DNA from: Evernia prunastri
Taxonomy: Eukaryota; Ascomycota; Lecanoromycetes; Lecanorales; Parmeliaceae
Assembly: GCA_003184365.1 (NCBI GenBank)
Contig: NKYR01000002.1
Span: 976 to 64,975, forward strand
Length of the DNA: 64,000 bases
Direction: 5' to 3'
The position numbers were made by a program, and so were the translations under genes. The notes beneath the pieces are model-generated. The model worked only from the letters and a program-made list of their open reading frames with translations. It searched no databases and was not told where the DNA came from. Positions within the stretch are counted from its first letter, which is position 1. Each line of letters opens with the position of its first letter. Shown piece after piece: positions 11,099-23,645 of the stretch.

Positions 11099-14000
11099 AT
11101 GCCACCGTTCATTCCCTTGAAACGTACCCCTTCTCCCAATGGTATAACCCCACAGTCAGCCAAGAAGCCAAGCATCTTTGATACCGCAGACAAGACCGCC
11201 GCGTCTGCGACTTTACAAGATAACAAGGCCTTTTTCGACCAGTTGGCTGGCTCAGAAAGCGACAGCTCTCTCAGCGATGTCAGCAGTGCCCACTTCGAAG
11301 ATGCTCTGTCGCCACCGAAATCGAAAAGACGGAAGACAGCCCACCATGAAGAGGAGGAAGAGGACGAAGTTGATTGGGAAGACGTTATACATCCTACTGT
11401 AACGCCATCCACAAGCGCAGCTGCTGGCCCATCTGGCGACCTTGAGCTCACACTTGACAAAAGTGTTCCCATCAGCTCCATGACCAATCCTCATGACAAG
11501 AAAAAAGGACCGAGTAAGGTGGAGAGGAGGATCAGGATGTCCTCACATATGATGCACGTGCAACTTCTGCTCTTCCACAACTTAATCAGGAATGGCTGGG
11601 CTTGCGACAAGGAGATTGAGCGTATCTTGGTCAGTCAAATACCACCCGGTGTAAACAAGGAGATCGCTAGATGGAAGGTTGCCGCAGGTATGATTCCTCA
11701 AGCTGTTGTGGAGGATGCCAATCCTACGTCGCGCAAGACCAATAAAGGAGGACGAGCAGAACAAATCGAAAGACATCAGAGGGATTGGGGTCGGCCCGCA
11801 GACAGGCAAGAAAGGGGTGCTCCAAACATGAGTCGAGGTGACCCAACCCTACGACTCCTCAAAGTACTGGCGGCCTATTGGAAAAAGAGGTTTGCCATTA
11901 CAGCCCCTGGATTACGCAAACAAGGCTACAAGACACTTGCGGTCTTAGAGGAGGAAGTTGCATCTTTCAAGACCGATAAGCACGACCCAGAACAGCATGG
12001 CGAGCGAATAGATGGCATTGTGGAATTTAGGAAGCTCGCCAGAAGCTGCAAAGGCTCCCGAGATGTTAGTCCCCTTTTACGACCCGTCATGCCCCTTTCT
12101 ATCATGTTTCGGGGACCGGGGACCTTTCCCGCCCTCTGAAAGATGTCTGCTGGCTCTTAAAACCAACCTCAAATACAGGCACTGACTCCGAAATTATTCA
12201 GGTCGGAGCACAGCTCTTCACTGCTTTGATTCGGGGTCTAGGAGTTGAAGCAAGGCTAGTTGCGAGCTTGCAGCCTGTTGGTTTCGGTTGGAGCAAGAAC
12301 GAAGAAGCTTCGGAAAGGAGAAAAAATGGTTCGTACACACCGAAGATGAACGAGACACGGGAGGTATCTGCGTCCAGTGAAGAAAATGGCTCCGGGATTG
12401 TGTCTGCGGCAAAAACGATCTCGAAGAAGGGCAAAAAAAGCGTTGGTGGAAACGATAGCCCCAGAGTTGCGAGGAGTGCAGCAATAGACAATTCTGAAGA
12501 CTCGGACAACGGAAGTGGGCAAGATTTCACGTCGTCGTCCTCCGGTGACGCGTCCGTAATCGATGTAACACCTTCTACTCCTCGTACGCAAGCCAACATG
12601 AATTACGATAGGGACATGCCGTTCCCAACCTACTGGACAGAGGTTATATCTCCAATCACCAGCGAGATTATCCCAGTCGATCCAATGCTACTGGCTCCAC
12701 CAGTGGCTACCAACCCCGAACATTTGGTCCGGTTTGAATGCAGAGGTGCCAAGGCGGACAAGGCAAAGCAGGTGTTTGCATACATCGTGGCATACTCCGA
12801 TGATGGAACCGCCAAAGATGTCACTACTCGTTATCTCAAACGGCATATGTGGCCTGGCAGGACCAAAGGAGTACGGATGCCAGTCGAGAAGGTGCCGGTC
12901 TATAACAGAAGCGGAAAAGTAAGGCGTTATGAAGATTATGATTGGTTCAAGAGAGTGATGAGCGGCTATTGTAGGACTGCGGATATGAGAACCGCAGCAG
13001 ACGACATCGAGGAGGCTAAAGAACTCAAGGCCGCAAAATCCGAAAAGAGAGAACCCAAAGCGAGCGAAGGAACTCTTCAAAGCCTTAAAAATTCTGCAGA
13101 ATATGTTCTTGAGAGGCATTTGCGACGAGAGGAAGCACTACGGCCAGGTTCGCAACCGGTAAAAACATTCGCAACGGGCAAAGGAGACAAGGCGAGAGAG
13201 GAGCCTGTGTACAGACGAAGCGATGTTGAGGTCTGCCGCACGGGTGAAAGCTGGCACAAAGAAGGTCGGGCAATCAAGCCTGGTACGTACCCTCCGGCAT
13301 ATATAAATTCGACCCCGTCCATTTTACGTAGCAGACAGCATACTTATCTAAATCCTCAATAGGAGAGTTTCCAATGAAAATGGTTCCTGTTCGAGCAGTC
13401 CCTCTGACCAGGAAGCGTGAAGTTGAAGAAGCCGAGAGAGAAGGTGAAAAGCTCATGCAAGGCCTGTACGCGTTACACCAGACAGACTGGATCATTCCAC
13501 CCCCGATCAGAAATGGAATTATTCCTAAGAACGCATTTGGTAACAGTGAGCCATTCCTTCCTGATTCATATTGCATCTTGGCTTGTAAGACATGTCGTAT
13601 GAGTGAAATTTTTCCCGGGAGATGTTTCCAAGTTGAGAAGGGATAGGCTAACTCCGAAACATAAAGTGGACTGCTACGTTCCCACTATGGTCCCGAAAGG
13701 TGCAGTTCATATAAAGCTGAAAAATACCGTCAAAATATGCAAGAGATTGGACATAGACTTTGCAGAAGCCGTGACAGGTTTCGAGTTTGGTAAGCAGAGA
13801 GCAGTACCCATAGTTACCGGCGTGGTGGTAGCGGAGGAGGACGAGCACGCAGTAATCGATGAGTAAGTGTACCTTTGCCGAGGCAATTCATGCCGAACTC
13901 ACAACGATTTTCACAATGATTTTTGGGGCCAAAGACATCTCTTGCGAGCGAGAGGAAGACTTTACCCGCTGAACTTGTTGCAGAACTTAAGCGTCTACCG

Positions 14001-14813
14001 AGGAAAGTGTGTCAAGCTGACTTACTCCAAAACAGGTGGGAGAAAGATGAGGAAGAGCGAAGGATCAAGGAAGAAGGCAAGAGGGAGAAGACCGCGCTGG
14101 CAACGTGGAGGAAGTGGCTGATGGGCTTGCGTATCATCGAACGGGTCAGGGAAAATTACGCAAACGACGCGGATGCGCATGTAGCCGAGGAGATAAACCC
14201 TTTCACCAATCCGAGCAAGACTAAGAAGACCCTGCAAACGGATATTGGGAATGGCTCACGACTAAGCAAGGGTCCGTTTTCTTACGCCGAAGACGAAGAA
14301 GACGCCAGAGGTGGCTTTCTTGCAGAAGACGATGATCTGGAAGGAGGACGTTTTCTATCCGAAGGACATGACAAATTGGAGGCTCCGCCGCTCAGCATCA
14401 AAGAAGAAACGGGTCTGATCGACAGCGATTTCCTAAATGGTTCTCCACCAACGAATTCAGATGTACTATTCCGTGGCCCTATGGGCAACGATGACAGCGA
14501 GGGCGCTTCAAGCGAAGCAGAACTAGAAGTCGTCAAGGTCATGAGCCGCAAGAAAGCAACGACAAATGGGAAGAAAGCGGCTACAGCCATCAGTGGTTCC
14601 AAGAATAACGCTCTCATCACTTCGCCCACTAGAAGGGCAGCGCCGAAACGCAAAGCAGCGAGCAAGAGCGAAACGGCAGTTAGTCGCTTTTTCGAACACG
14701 AAAGTGACGAGGATGGTAACAGCAGCCGGGTAAGCTTGACGACCGAAGAGAGCGCTGTCGAGAAGCCTGTAAAAAGAAAAAGGAACGTAAACGGTTCGGG
14801 TCCTTCATTTTGA
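11099..14813 (+). CDS. rad4: Rad4/XPC-type nucleotide excision repair damage-recognition protein
   Basis: Five exons: 11099-12064, 12202-13282, 13363-13545, 13667-13862, 14036-14813 (1067 aa, in phase). An acidic, disordered N-terminus precedes the transglutaminase-like domain (VGAQLFTALIRGLGVEARLV at about residue 322, and TYWTEVISP at about 465, where a catalytic-type triad is not expected to be functional). BHD1 is near 618-660, followed by BHD2 with EFPMKMVPVRAV (about 683) and BHD3 with YVPTMVP..AVHIKLKNTVKICKRLDIDFAEAVTGFEF. The tail is acidic and lysine-rich. Family members bind distorted DNA with Rad23 and recruit TFIIH in the nucleus. The third intron contains a good GCTAAC branch site. 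The last intron (173 nt) partly stays open in the downstream frame, so an alternative acceptor is possible. Confidence 0.93.
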
Positions 14814-15143
14814 GCAAGGAAAAGCGCATATTAGCTGAGGCAATGGAGCAGCTATCATCCATCAATAGCAGCTGTAGCCGTTTCAGAGATAAAACCGCAG
14901 TCTGCAGTAGACCTTGCTAGAAGTATGGATTTATTTTATAAGTTTGCCTTTATCAGCGTCTTATACTGAGGATTGTACCTTGTGAGTGCCCAGGTAATGG
15001 ACGCGATGCGGCGATGGTCCCGGGGGTTGGGGGCTAAGTATGGACGAAGAGAATACGTAGGCTATGAGGGGATTTCAACGCTTCGGCCCCCTGCCCAATA
15101 CGGATCATACCCAGCGATGACCGGCTACTACATGGTACATGGC
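14814..15143. other. convergent intergenic region rad4 / ecm14
   Basis: About 330 bp between two 3' ends. No feature beyond expected poly(A) regions. Confidence 0.55.
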
Positions 15144-17013
15144 CTATCTTCTTCGTCGCCGCCGTAATTCCCAATTGGCGACTACCTCCTTTTCGAGATC
15201 ATCCTCTAACTCTTGTTCCTCTATTGTCACATCTTTAGACCTTGGTCCCTCGGCCCTGTCACTGACGGTTGGCTCGGCTCCGGACTTCTCAATTCCTTTG
15301 TTTCCCATCAAATACTCTCCAAAGTATTCCACAGCTCTGAATGCCTCCTTTCCAGTTGGCAAAATATTTTTACTTGGCAGGAGAAAACCGTAGCTGCCGG
15401 TGTCTCGCAATTTGATTTGGTAAGCGTAGGAGACTTTCAGTTCGTGATAAAACCAGTCCAGAGCACTACCACCTCCCGTTTCCATTCGAGGCCACAACCT
15501 CTTTTCAGTCTTGGACTTTTCGTTGCTGTTTTGTGTACGCTTCTTGTTTGCTGTGGTCATCACGCTTCCCTCGCAGGCAGAGGTGACACCGTAGTTTTCA
15601 CCATTAGTCACGCGGATTGCTTTAGCAAGACCAATGGCGAGCTCTTCCAGGTTTTCGAGCGATGGAGGAGAGGAGGTGCAAGAATAAGAGTAGGGATACA
15701 GCACTTGCTGCGAATAGCTGTGAAAGTCTAGGAAACCCGCAATTTCGACGTTGTTGTTTTCGGTCTCATTGTGGACCCAATTGGCAAAGCGGCGAGATTC
15801 CACGGCTTCAAATGGGCTTTCCCCAGAAAAGCTTTCCGAGCAAGGGCTATTCTTTGAGGATTCGCTGTCCCATTCGAAACCATAGGCGCGGTCGAGGTCA
15901 AGGCCTTTGCAAAATCGGAGGGCAGTTTGCTGGCGGTTCTTACGCCAGAGACGGTCGTTTTCCCAAGTATAGACGTAGCCGTCCGGGTTGAGGGTTGGAA
16001 TGAAGACCCAATCATAACTCTCCAGGAGCTTGGTCATGGATTTTGATTTACCGTAGCCAGTAATGAAGGAATAGGCGACATAGTTAACAGAAGATGTGCT
16101 GATCCATTCGCGGGCATGGGAGCCCCCAGCGATGATTATAGTTTTGCGAGGAGAAGTTTGCCGTTCAGAGTTGGTCGGGTGCACACCAACGCGAAACGCA
16201 GGTATGTCGCGACCTTCGTAAGATACGCCGATACTGATCATGCGGACGTGAGTTGGGAAGAGAGAGCGCAGGAGGCGCATCCAAGGAACGATGACAGAAA
16301 GAGGCTGATAGTCGCGGAAGAAGATGTTCGTCTCATCGGCGGAGGGCCGGAGGTCAGGAGTGAATGAGCGAGATGCTTCATGCGAAGAAGTTGAGGAATC
16401 CACAAATGTGAGCGAAGGATACGATCCAAAGATTGCCTGCGCGAGGTCATGCATCAGGGGCGTGTGAGCATGCTGCAGAGATGGCGGTAAAAGTCCCAAG
16501 AGTGATGGCACCTATGAGCGAAAAGAGTGGTCAGAATCTTGTTATGCCGGCGCTGCGGTTGCTACTTACAACATCCTTGGACAAGCGTATATCTACCCAA
16601 TCGGTGGTGAACTCCCATACATCAAGAAAAAGCACATTGATGGCTTGCGCAAGTGCTTCTGCCTCGTCGATGGAATTGATTTCGAAGCGGAGGACCAAGT
16701 CGCCACCATATCTTGCCAGGAGTGTTGGCGGAGGGCTGGCTAAGGCGGAGGCTTTGCCATTGGCCTTGGCCGAGCCGGTTTGGTTAGGAATGCGCCAGAT
16801 GGTGTGAATGAGGCTGTCCCGAGCGCGAGATAGCCATGATTTAGCATTGGCATTGCCAGAAACTTGTTGGGGTATCTGGAGAGGTAATGGCGGGGGGGGA
16901 TGAGGATGATTGAGGGAAGAAGAAGCGCCGGGATGAAGTGAGAGAAATATGAGATTCCATGAGAAGAGGGTAACGCTAACGAGTCCAAAGAGATTGTTAG
17001 AGGAAGAGAGCAT
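15144..17013 (-). CDS. ecm14: Ecm14-type inactive metallocarboxypeptidase (M14 family)
   Basis: Two exons on the minus strand, 17013-16570 and 16511-15144 (603 aa), with a 58-nt intron. The N-terminus has a hydrophobic segment (NLFGLVSVTLFSWNLIFLSL) consistent with a signal peptide. A propeptide follows, then an M14 fold. Zinc ligands are present: HARE with His280 and Glu283, and His412 in LDFHSYSQ. The catalytic glutamate of carboxypeptidase A, in the ..ELRDTG.YGFLLP block, is a lysine here (QIKLRDTGSYGFLLP, about Lys515). This substitution is known in fungal Ecm14 and predicts a pseudo-peptidase linked to cell wall or secretory functions. The tail is acidic and ends in an arginine run. Confidence 0.92.
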
Positions 17014-17065
17014 TGTTCTTAGATATGAATAGTTAGATAAATGTGTAGTGTCGTGTGGCTACTTG

Positions 17066-17113
17066 ATCATCACCATCATCATCATCATCATTAAAGTATC
17101 ATCATCATCATCA
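17066..17113. repeat. CAT/ATC trinucleotide microsatellite
   Basis: Tandem CATCATCAT runs interrupted once (about 17066-17092 and 17098-17113), in the ecm14 upstream region. Confidence 0.8.
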
Positions 17114-17165
17114 ACGATGGTTCATTATTATTATGATTGACGGAACTTTCATGGCAATAAAGTAA

Positions 17166-17402
17166 TCAAATCAATGATAATTATACCGTGTATTATTGAG
17201 TGGGGAATGATAGATGCGTAGATATAGGAGATAGATAGATAGATAGATAGATAGACTAGATAGAGAGAGAGAGGAAGGAGATAAAAGTAGTAGCCTAGGT
17301 ACTACTGATTATTATTATATCGAGAGNNNNNNNNNNNNNTCAAATCAATGATAATTATACCGTGTATTATTGAGTGGGGAATGATAGATGCGTAGATATA
17401 GG

Positions 17403-17433
<31 letters not shown>

Positions 17434-17504
17434 CTAGATAGAGAGAGAGAGGAAGGAGATAAAAGTAGTAGCCTAGGTACTACTGATTATTATTATATCG
17501 AGAG
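17166..17504. other. assembly gap (13 N, 17327-17339) flanked by a duplicated 161/165-bp sequence
   Basis: The 161 bp before the N run (17166-17326) reappear directly after it (17340-17504), with one extra GATA unit in the microsatellite. This looks like two overlapping contig ends that were scaffolded but not merged across a GATA repeat. A real tandem duplication is less likely. Confidence 0.85.
17228..17252. repeat. GATA tetranucleotide microsatellite
   Basis: A run of AGAT units, repeated in the copy after the gap at about 17402-17431 with one more unit. A GAGAGA stretch follows. Confidence 0.8.
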
Positions 17505-17571
17505 AAGAACCCCTCTCGACTTTTAGGTTTAGAGTATCCCCTCCGCAAGGATAAAGTAGGATTCTCGGGTA

Positions 17572-18245
17572 CCTTAGCGGAGGTCTATGAGTTCAAGAAA
17601 CGGTACTGAAACGGTATCTATTAGCGGAACCGCCAAAAGGCGGTTTCTGAGTAGCGATACCATGTTACCGTTATATCTTTACTACGTTCTAAAAATTATT
17701 CGGTATTATTCTTAATACGATGAAAGACTGGTTCTTATCAAACTACGTTTCTAAAAAAGATAAAAGAACTTAGAGAATTGCGACACCGATAATCTACTGA
17801 TAAATAATTAGAAAATGCCAAGCCAAGTACTCGGAAGTACTCTATGTCGAGAAAAATCAACGCTCTTCTAAATTTGAGTGCAAAAATGAGCGATTTAGAC
17901 AATTTTCTCGCGGGAGTAACTTCCCCCTGCTTAGTGAAGGGTGACGTGGATGGGTGTGGAGGCTGGTTGATATGAGTGCGATCGGAAGCTGGTATCGGAT
18001 CAAGGAAGGCTGATTAGTCACTAGCTTCGTAATTTATTCGTAGATAGCTACGGTGTCAGAACGGTTTCCTTTTAGCTACGATATCTCTAAAGATACGTAT
18101 TAAAGTTTAATACCGTTTATCTTTAGAAACGTATTAAATTCTTCATCGCCTAAAGGCGGAGGTGGGCCTCTAATACGTATTAAAAAATGTATCGTCTATA
18201 TACCGTTCCGATACCGTTTCTTGAACTCATAGACCTCCGCTAAGG
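17572..18245. mobile_element. 674-bp MITE with 34-bp perfect terminal inverted repeats and TA target duplication
   Basis: Left TIR 17572-17605 and right TIR 18212-18245 are perfect reverse complements over 34 bp, beginning CCTTAGCGGAGGTCTATG. A further roughly 12 bp matches imperfectly. The element is bounded on both sides by TA (17570-17571 and 18246-18247), the target dinucleotide of Tc1/mariner transposons. There is no reading frame for a transposase. A small internal hairpin AACCGCC-aaaa-GGCGGTT lies near 17628-17645. Because GGTACC flanks both ends, the exact TIR start could shift by a few bases. Confidence 0.85.
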
Positions 18246-19003
18246 TACCTTAGCATGTCATGGAAAGACTAGGATAAATAAAAGTAAAGTACGTAAAGTA
18301 CCTTACGGATACCGGAGAAGTATATATTACGAACATGTACTCGCATTAGTCATGTGGGGTACTTTGATTGGCCAAGGCAAAAAGTCTTGGCATTATTAAG
18401 GGAAGGTAGGTAAGAAATATCTACCTTACGACGAGCATTGATATATTAGTCACAAATATCCACGGTATCAAGGTACTCTAATAAGTAGTATTGTAACATT
18501 TAAATGTTATAACAATCATGCCTCTGTAGTACGGTACAGTACACGGTACCGGGCAGGACGGCAAGAGGCTACTACGTGCTAGTAACAGGTACCTTCATAC
18601 CTTAGGTACTCTCTGTTAGCCCTTAGGTACCTTAGGTACCCTCCAAATTTCACATCTTCATGAATAAGTTATCCTTGCCTGCCTATTTTTATTCATCTTT
18701 TCACTAAATGCTCTCTCAATAAACTCATCATCAAATTGCTCAACTTCCTCTTCTTTCTTCAACATCCATTTCTCATCATTTGGATTCCTTTGCCCCTTTA
18801 TTTACTTCTCTCTGGTCCTCTATCTCACCTCGTCCCCTTGTTCCCTCGTCACTCGTTTAGTTCACTTTCATCGGCCTCTTCTCACCTCATTCTCCAATTC
18901 CCTCCTGCCGTCACTGCTCCTCTAATCAATCCGAGTAAGAGATGACATCGCTATAAAGTCATAATACATACAGACTCAATGGTCCATCAACAGTTCATAC
19001 AGC
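18246..19003. other. intergenic, promoter and leader of the Sec7 gene
   Basis: Contains repeated GGTACCTTAGGTAC and CCTTAC-like words (for example about 18598-18645) and a pyrimidine-rich stretch (about 18690-18920) typical of a fungal 5' leader. No coding region is accepted. Confidence 0.55.
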
Positions 19004-22000
19004 ATGCCTTGGAGCCGCCTCCGGACGACCAGACCAGGAGATACCACGGAAGGTCTCCGTCGTCACAGCACTATCGACCCTCTTTTATTTCAGAAACACG
19101 ATGAACAAAACCTTCATAACAACACTCAACGTCTCGGCCACGATGCCTTCGAGTCTGTCAAAACACCATCTCCCCTCAGAAATTCCTTCGAGCCTTCAGC
19201 GGTCGATCAAGCTACGTCTTCCTCCGAAAGGACGCAGAGTCCAACACTGCTGGAACAGCCACCGAAGCGTCAGCGTTTCAGCATGTTGAAGTATCGTCAT
19301 GCTAGTGACCCTCAGGTGGATTATACCCTCTACCACTAATATTTGTAGGTGGGAACCGGGCTAATTTAATTGCTTTACTTTAGATATCGAAGACAGCTAG
19401 AGATCATGAACTAACACCAATACCGCCTATGCCATCAGGTAAGATTATGAAATGTAGAACGAACGTAGTGAATACGACAGAGGGTGCTAATCAGGGTATC
19501 TGGCAGCTCCCTCCATCGTTACTACAGCACCTCAAGACAGCCTAGATGCGAGTCGAAAGAAGAAGGCAACCTTCACGTTGCCTCGTCGTCACAAACAATC
19601 AGAGCTCCCCCGGACAACTTCTTCCAAGCCACTAAAGGCTTCCCTATCCGAAATGGCGTCGACTTCCGGTCAAGACACGGCCCTCTCTACATTCCCCAAT
19701 CCAAGCGCAAGAGAATCCCGCATTACCTTCGAAGAACCAGACAGATTCAAGGGACTGACTGCTCCCCCCGCATACGGCGATGACTCTAATTCATCGTTAG
19801 CCTTGCCAGTCTCAAGGTTATCAGAATCTTCCAGGTCAGAAGGAAGCCTTGGGGAACACGGGGTCTATGCAACGACAACTACAACGCATACAGTATCAAC
19901 TACGACAACGTTCTTTCGTCTTCCAAGACGGAAGAAGAATAAAGGTCCTCTCTTCCCCTTGCCAATCAAAGTATCAACTCCAGAACCATCTCAAAGTACT
20001 AGCTTCACTCCGCGAGCATCGATTGGGGCCCGTACTTCAGAATCTCCGCAACGTCGATCTCCTGCCCGCACTCCACCTCTGAATTCTTTTCATCCTTTCT
20101 CCGGTCCGAGCCATGGCAGCAATGGGTTTACTTCTCCACTACCCTCTCCAACCCGTGTACGGGACGATGCGTCTTGCATGGAATTCAACAATGCTGGACC
20201 ATCTGGGAGTTCTTCACCCGTCTATGCTGACTTAGCGCCCTATGGTCGCCGAGGCCGGTCCTCGACCAAGGGCTCTGTCAGGCAAAGTGGTGAGGATGAA
20301 CCCCTGCCAACGCCTCCATTGCCTCTGTCGGGAAGGACTTCATCGTCCACTACAGGAAGAGCAAGTCTTGGAGGACTATTCAATCTGTCCCGACTTAGAC
20401 AGAATTCCGAGCCTTTGCAGCTACGTCAGGGTCCTCACCCTGTTATTCCAGGCACGCCTATTTCCGCTGGATCAAAGTCTCAATCTCTCAGTCTGAGCAG
20501 AGAACCTGTCATAGTTCCTGAGCGCCAAGAGGGAGACACACCGGCAAAATACTTAATTCGACTCGAGGAGGCCGTCAGCCGAGGCGTCGTTGCTACGATT
20601 CTGTCCCAGTCCAATGACGATTTTTTCAAGAATGTACTACGCAGCTACATGCGAGGCTTCAAATTCTTTGGCGATCCTCTTGACATGTCCACTAGAAAGT
20701 TGTTGATGGAAGTGGAACTTCCTAAAGAGACCCAGCAGATTGATCGAGTTCTTCAGGCTTTTGCAAACAGATACCACGAATGCAATCCTGGGGTCTACGC
20801 GTCACCGGGTAGGCTCTATAGCTCGCATTAAATCGTCGTTTACTGATATGAAATGTGTACCAGATGAAGCATACTTCATAGCTTTTTCAATTTTAATCCT
20901 TCACACGGACGTTTTCAACAAGAACAACAAGCACAAAATGCAGAAGCACGATTACACCAAGAACGCGAGGGGTCAGGGTGTCGCTGACGAGATTTTAGAA
21001 TGCTTCTATGACAACATCTCCTATACCCCCTTCATTCATGTAGAGGACGATGTCGACATCAATGGAGAGCGGATCGTTGCACGCAAGGCTCGCAAAAACA
21101 TTTTCACCAAGCCTAGTACGGACTCTCTAGGCAAACCGTCCAGAGAACCCGTTGATCCTTACACCCTCATCTTGGACAACAGACTAGACTCTCTTCGTCC
21201 GTCGCTCAAAGATGTCATGATATTAGACGACCATTATACATACCTTGGAACAGCGCCGTCTCTAAATCTCGCCAATCTGAACAAAGCCTTCTTTAAGTCT
21301 GGGATCCTGCAAATAGTTTCCTCTAGGTCCCGACCAGAAGCCTTCATGTCACCGGAAACCATGGCGAACCCTGCAGAAGCCCATCCTGGAGTGGTTGACA
21401 TCAAAATCACGAAGGTGGGAATAATTTGGCGCAAGGACATGAAAAAAAAGAAAGCCCGTTCGCCATGGCAAGAGTGGGGCGCAATATTGACAGGAGCCCA
21501 GTTGTATTTCTTTCGCAATACTACGTGGATCAAAAGCTTGATGCATCAACATGATTCTCACCACAAACATGGGCCTCCAGGGTCGCCTGTGATTTTCAGA
21601 CCTCCGCTTGAGCAATTCAAGCCTGACCATTTGATTTCGACTGAAGATGCTGTGGCATTGTTGGATACCACTTACAGAAAGCATAAACATGCTTTAGTGT
21701 TCGTGAGACATGGTGGATTTGAAGAGACTTTCTTGGCGGATAATGAAGCTGAAATGAATGATTGGCTTGCAAAGTTGAACTACGCTTCGACATTTCGCAC
21801 AGCTGGTGTACGCATGAGAGGTCTCGTCGGTGGAAATACTGATGGCCAAAAGACACGCGCCATACGTCGTTTGAACTCTGGCAACTCCGCTCAATCGGGG
21901 CATACTACGCATAGTGAAGCATCTTCTCACGAGAACAAAGCCGACGCTGAGCTTGCTCGTCAAATACAGGCGGCGAGACGACAGATCATGGCCCAAAAAA

Positions 22001-23286
22001 TAGCGGAAGCAGATGCCAAGTTGCATGAGGCCGGTAAGCAGCTGGACATACAGCTACGGAATGCTAGGCACCTGCAGATTTTGGCTCCCATCCAAAACAA
22101 GACAAGGGAACAGATTGTGCTCGCTGCTGGTGGAATGGCCGCAAAGATCAAATGGATGCGAATGGAGTTTTGGCGGACACGATGTCACCGAGATATCCTG
22201 GCAATGGATCTCGAGGAAGAGATCAAGTCTAACGACCGCCGATTGGGCAATGAGAGTGGAACGGGCTCGATACTGCCGGCATCTTCGCCGCTAGGACACA
22301 ATGCCAAAAAGTTCGATCTCCCCGATAGCTACCAGATAACTCCTCGAGCTACCCCCCAAGTAGAGCCTGCAGCGCGACCTGTCACTCAGCCATTACCAAC
22401 GAAACCCTTCAGTATGGATGATGCCTTTGAGTCAGTCCGGCCTTCGCCATTTGGTAGTAACCACAGATCAAAAGGTTCGTGGGAGTTGCCGCCGTTATCT
22501 TTCCTGCCAGCAAAGTCTTCCGTCAAATCTGAAGCTAGCGTTACAATAGCCCAGCCGACTCGGAATTTCCTGGCACCTCGACCCTCCTCACGCAGCGTGA
22601 GCGACACAGCTAAATCATTGGACACCAGTGATCTAGCGACGAAGCTAGTCACGCCTACTCAAAGCATGGATGAAACGGAGCAAGAAGTTCTGCAAGAGGC
22701 TGGCTTAGTGGAACCGGAAAGTCCGTCTGCTGCTAAGGCAAAACGCCCAGATACATCCGACTTGGACACTCGGGAGATATCCAAGCCCTCAGAAACAGAC
22801 TATAATGAGGGAAGATCGAGAGTTAGGAGAAGTCTACATCGTACCCTACGCGATTCTCACCCTCCGAGCCATCACCGAAGTAAGAAAGGCAAAGATTCCA
22901 GCGGAAGTGCCGTACACACTGAGGATAACTCCTCTCTGACTGAAAGCGAAGGCTTAGCTCGCGGAACAGGGAGCTTTACTGTGCATGGAAAGAAGGCTTC
23001 AGTGATCACTTTTGGTTCGGAACTGCAAAACATGTCCACAGAAGAGCGTCTGAAGCTACGGAAGCAGATGCAAAACGACGAGTCAAAGCTTTCTGTCCCA
23101 TCCGCCATCGAAGACGAGGATTATGCTGCCAAATCTACTTTCGACCCTACTGCACGACGTGCTTCTGCCGTCAGTGGCACCACCACAACCACCACAAGAA
23201 GTGCCCCCTTCGAGGAGAGCTTACAAGAGCGAGCGCAAATTTTAGAGCCTCCCGATGACACATCCGAAGCTAGAAAGCAAAGGTAG
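19004..23286 (+). CDS. Sec7-PH domain Arf guanine-nucleotide exchange factor (Syt1/EFA6-like)
   Basis: Four exons: 19004-19315, 19384-19438, 19495-20808, 20864-23286 (1367 aa, in phase). A long Ser/Pro-rich disordered N-terminus leads into a Sec7 domain at about residues 468-645. It shows the glutamate finger in LPKETQQIDRVLQAFANRYHECNP and the second core motif ILILHTDVFN. The intron at 20809-20863 lies inside the Sec7 domain. A PH domain follows (GIIWRKD..WGAILTGAQLYFF, about 745-870), then a coiled coil (ELARQIQAARRQIMAQKIAEADAKL, about 905-1005) and a disordered tail. The Sec7-PH-coiled-coil order resembles EFA6/Syt1/Yel1 exchange factors that load Arf-type GTPases at Golgi or plasma membrane. 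The precise paralogue is not certain. Confidence 0.88.
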
Positions 23287-23645
23287 TTGAGACCCTCAAA
23301 CCCTTTCATCTTGGTTTTCACGCTTTCGAGCGTCATCAAAAGTCTTCAACGGTCGTCCGAAGACACAGACAGGGATATGCCCTCACTGGCAGGCGTATCT
23401 GGCTTGAGTCTTTCCTACTGTTCCTTCGGGTGGTTGCACTAGTCGCTGGACGGACATTGCAAATCATCTGGTAATGGCCCGGGATGTTTCGAGTTGGACC
23501 ACGTACGAGCACCGGCAGGCAATAAGATCCCCAGATAGAGCGACTATTGACATGATGAGACGAATAGCATACATAACCCTACACTTATTCACACTGCCAT
23601 TGCTTGCAACCCATTCTTGTGACACACCCTATGTCTTGACTACTT
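23287..23645. other. convergent intergenic region
   Basis: About 360 bp between the 3' ends of the Sec7 gene and cem1. Nothing beyond poly(A) signals is expected. Confidence 0.55.
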
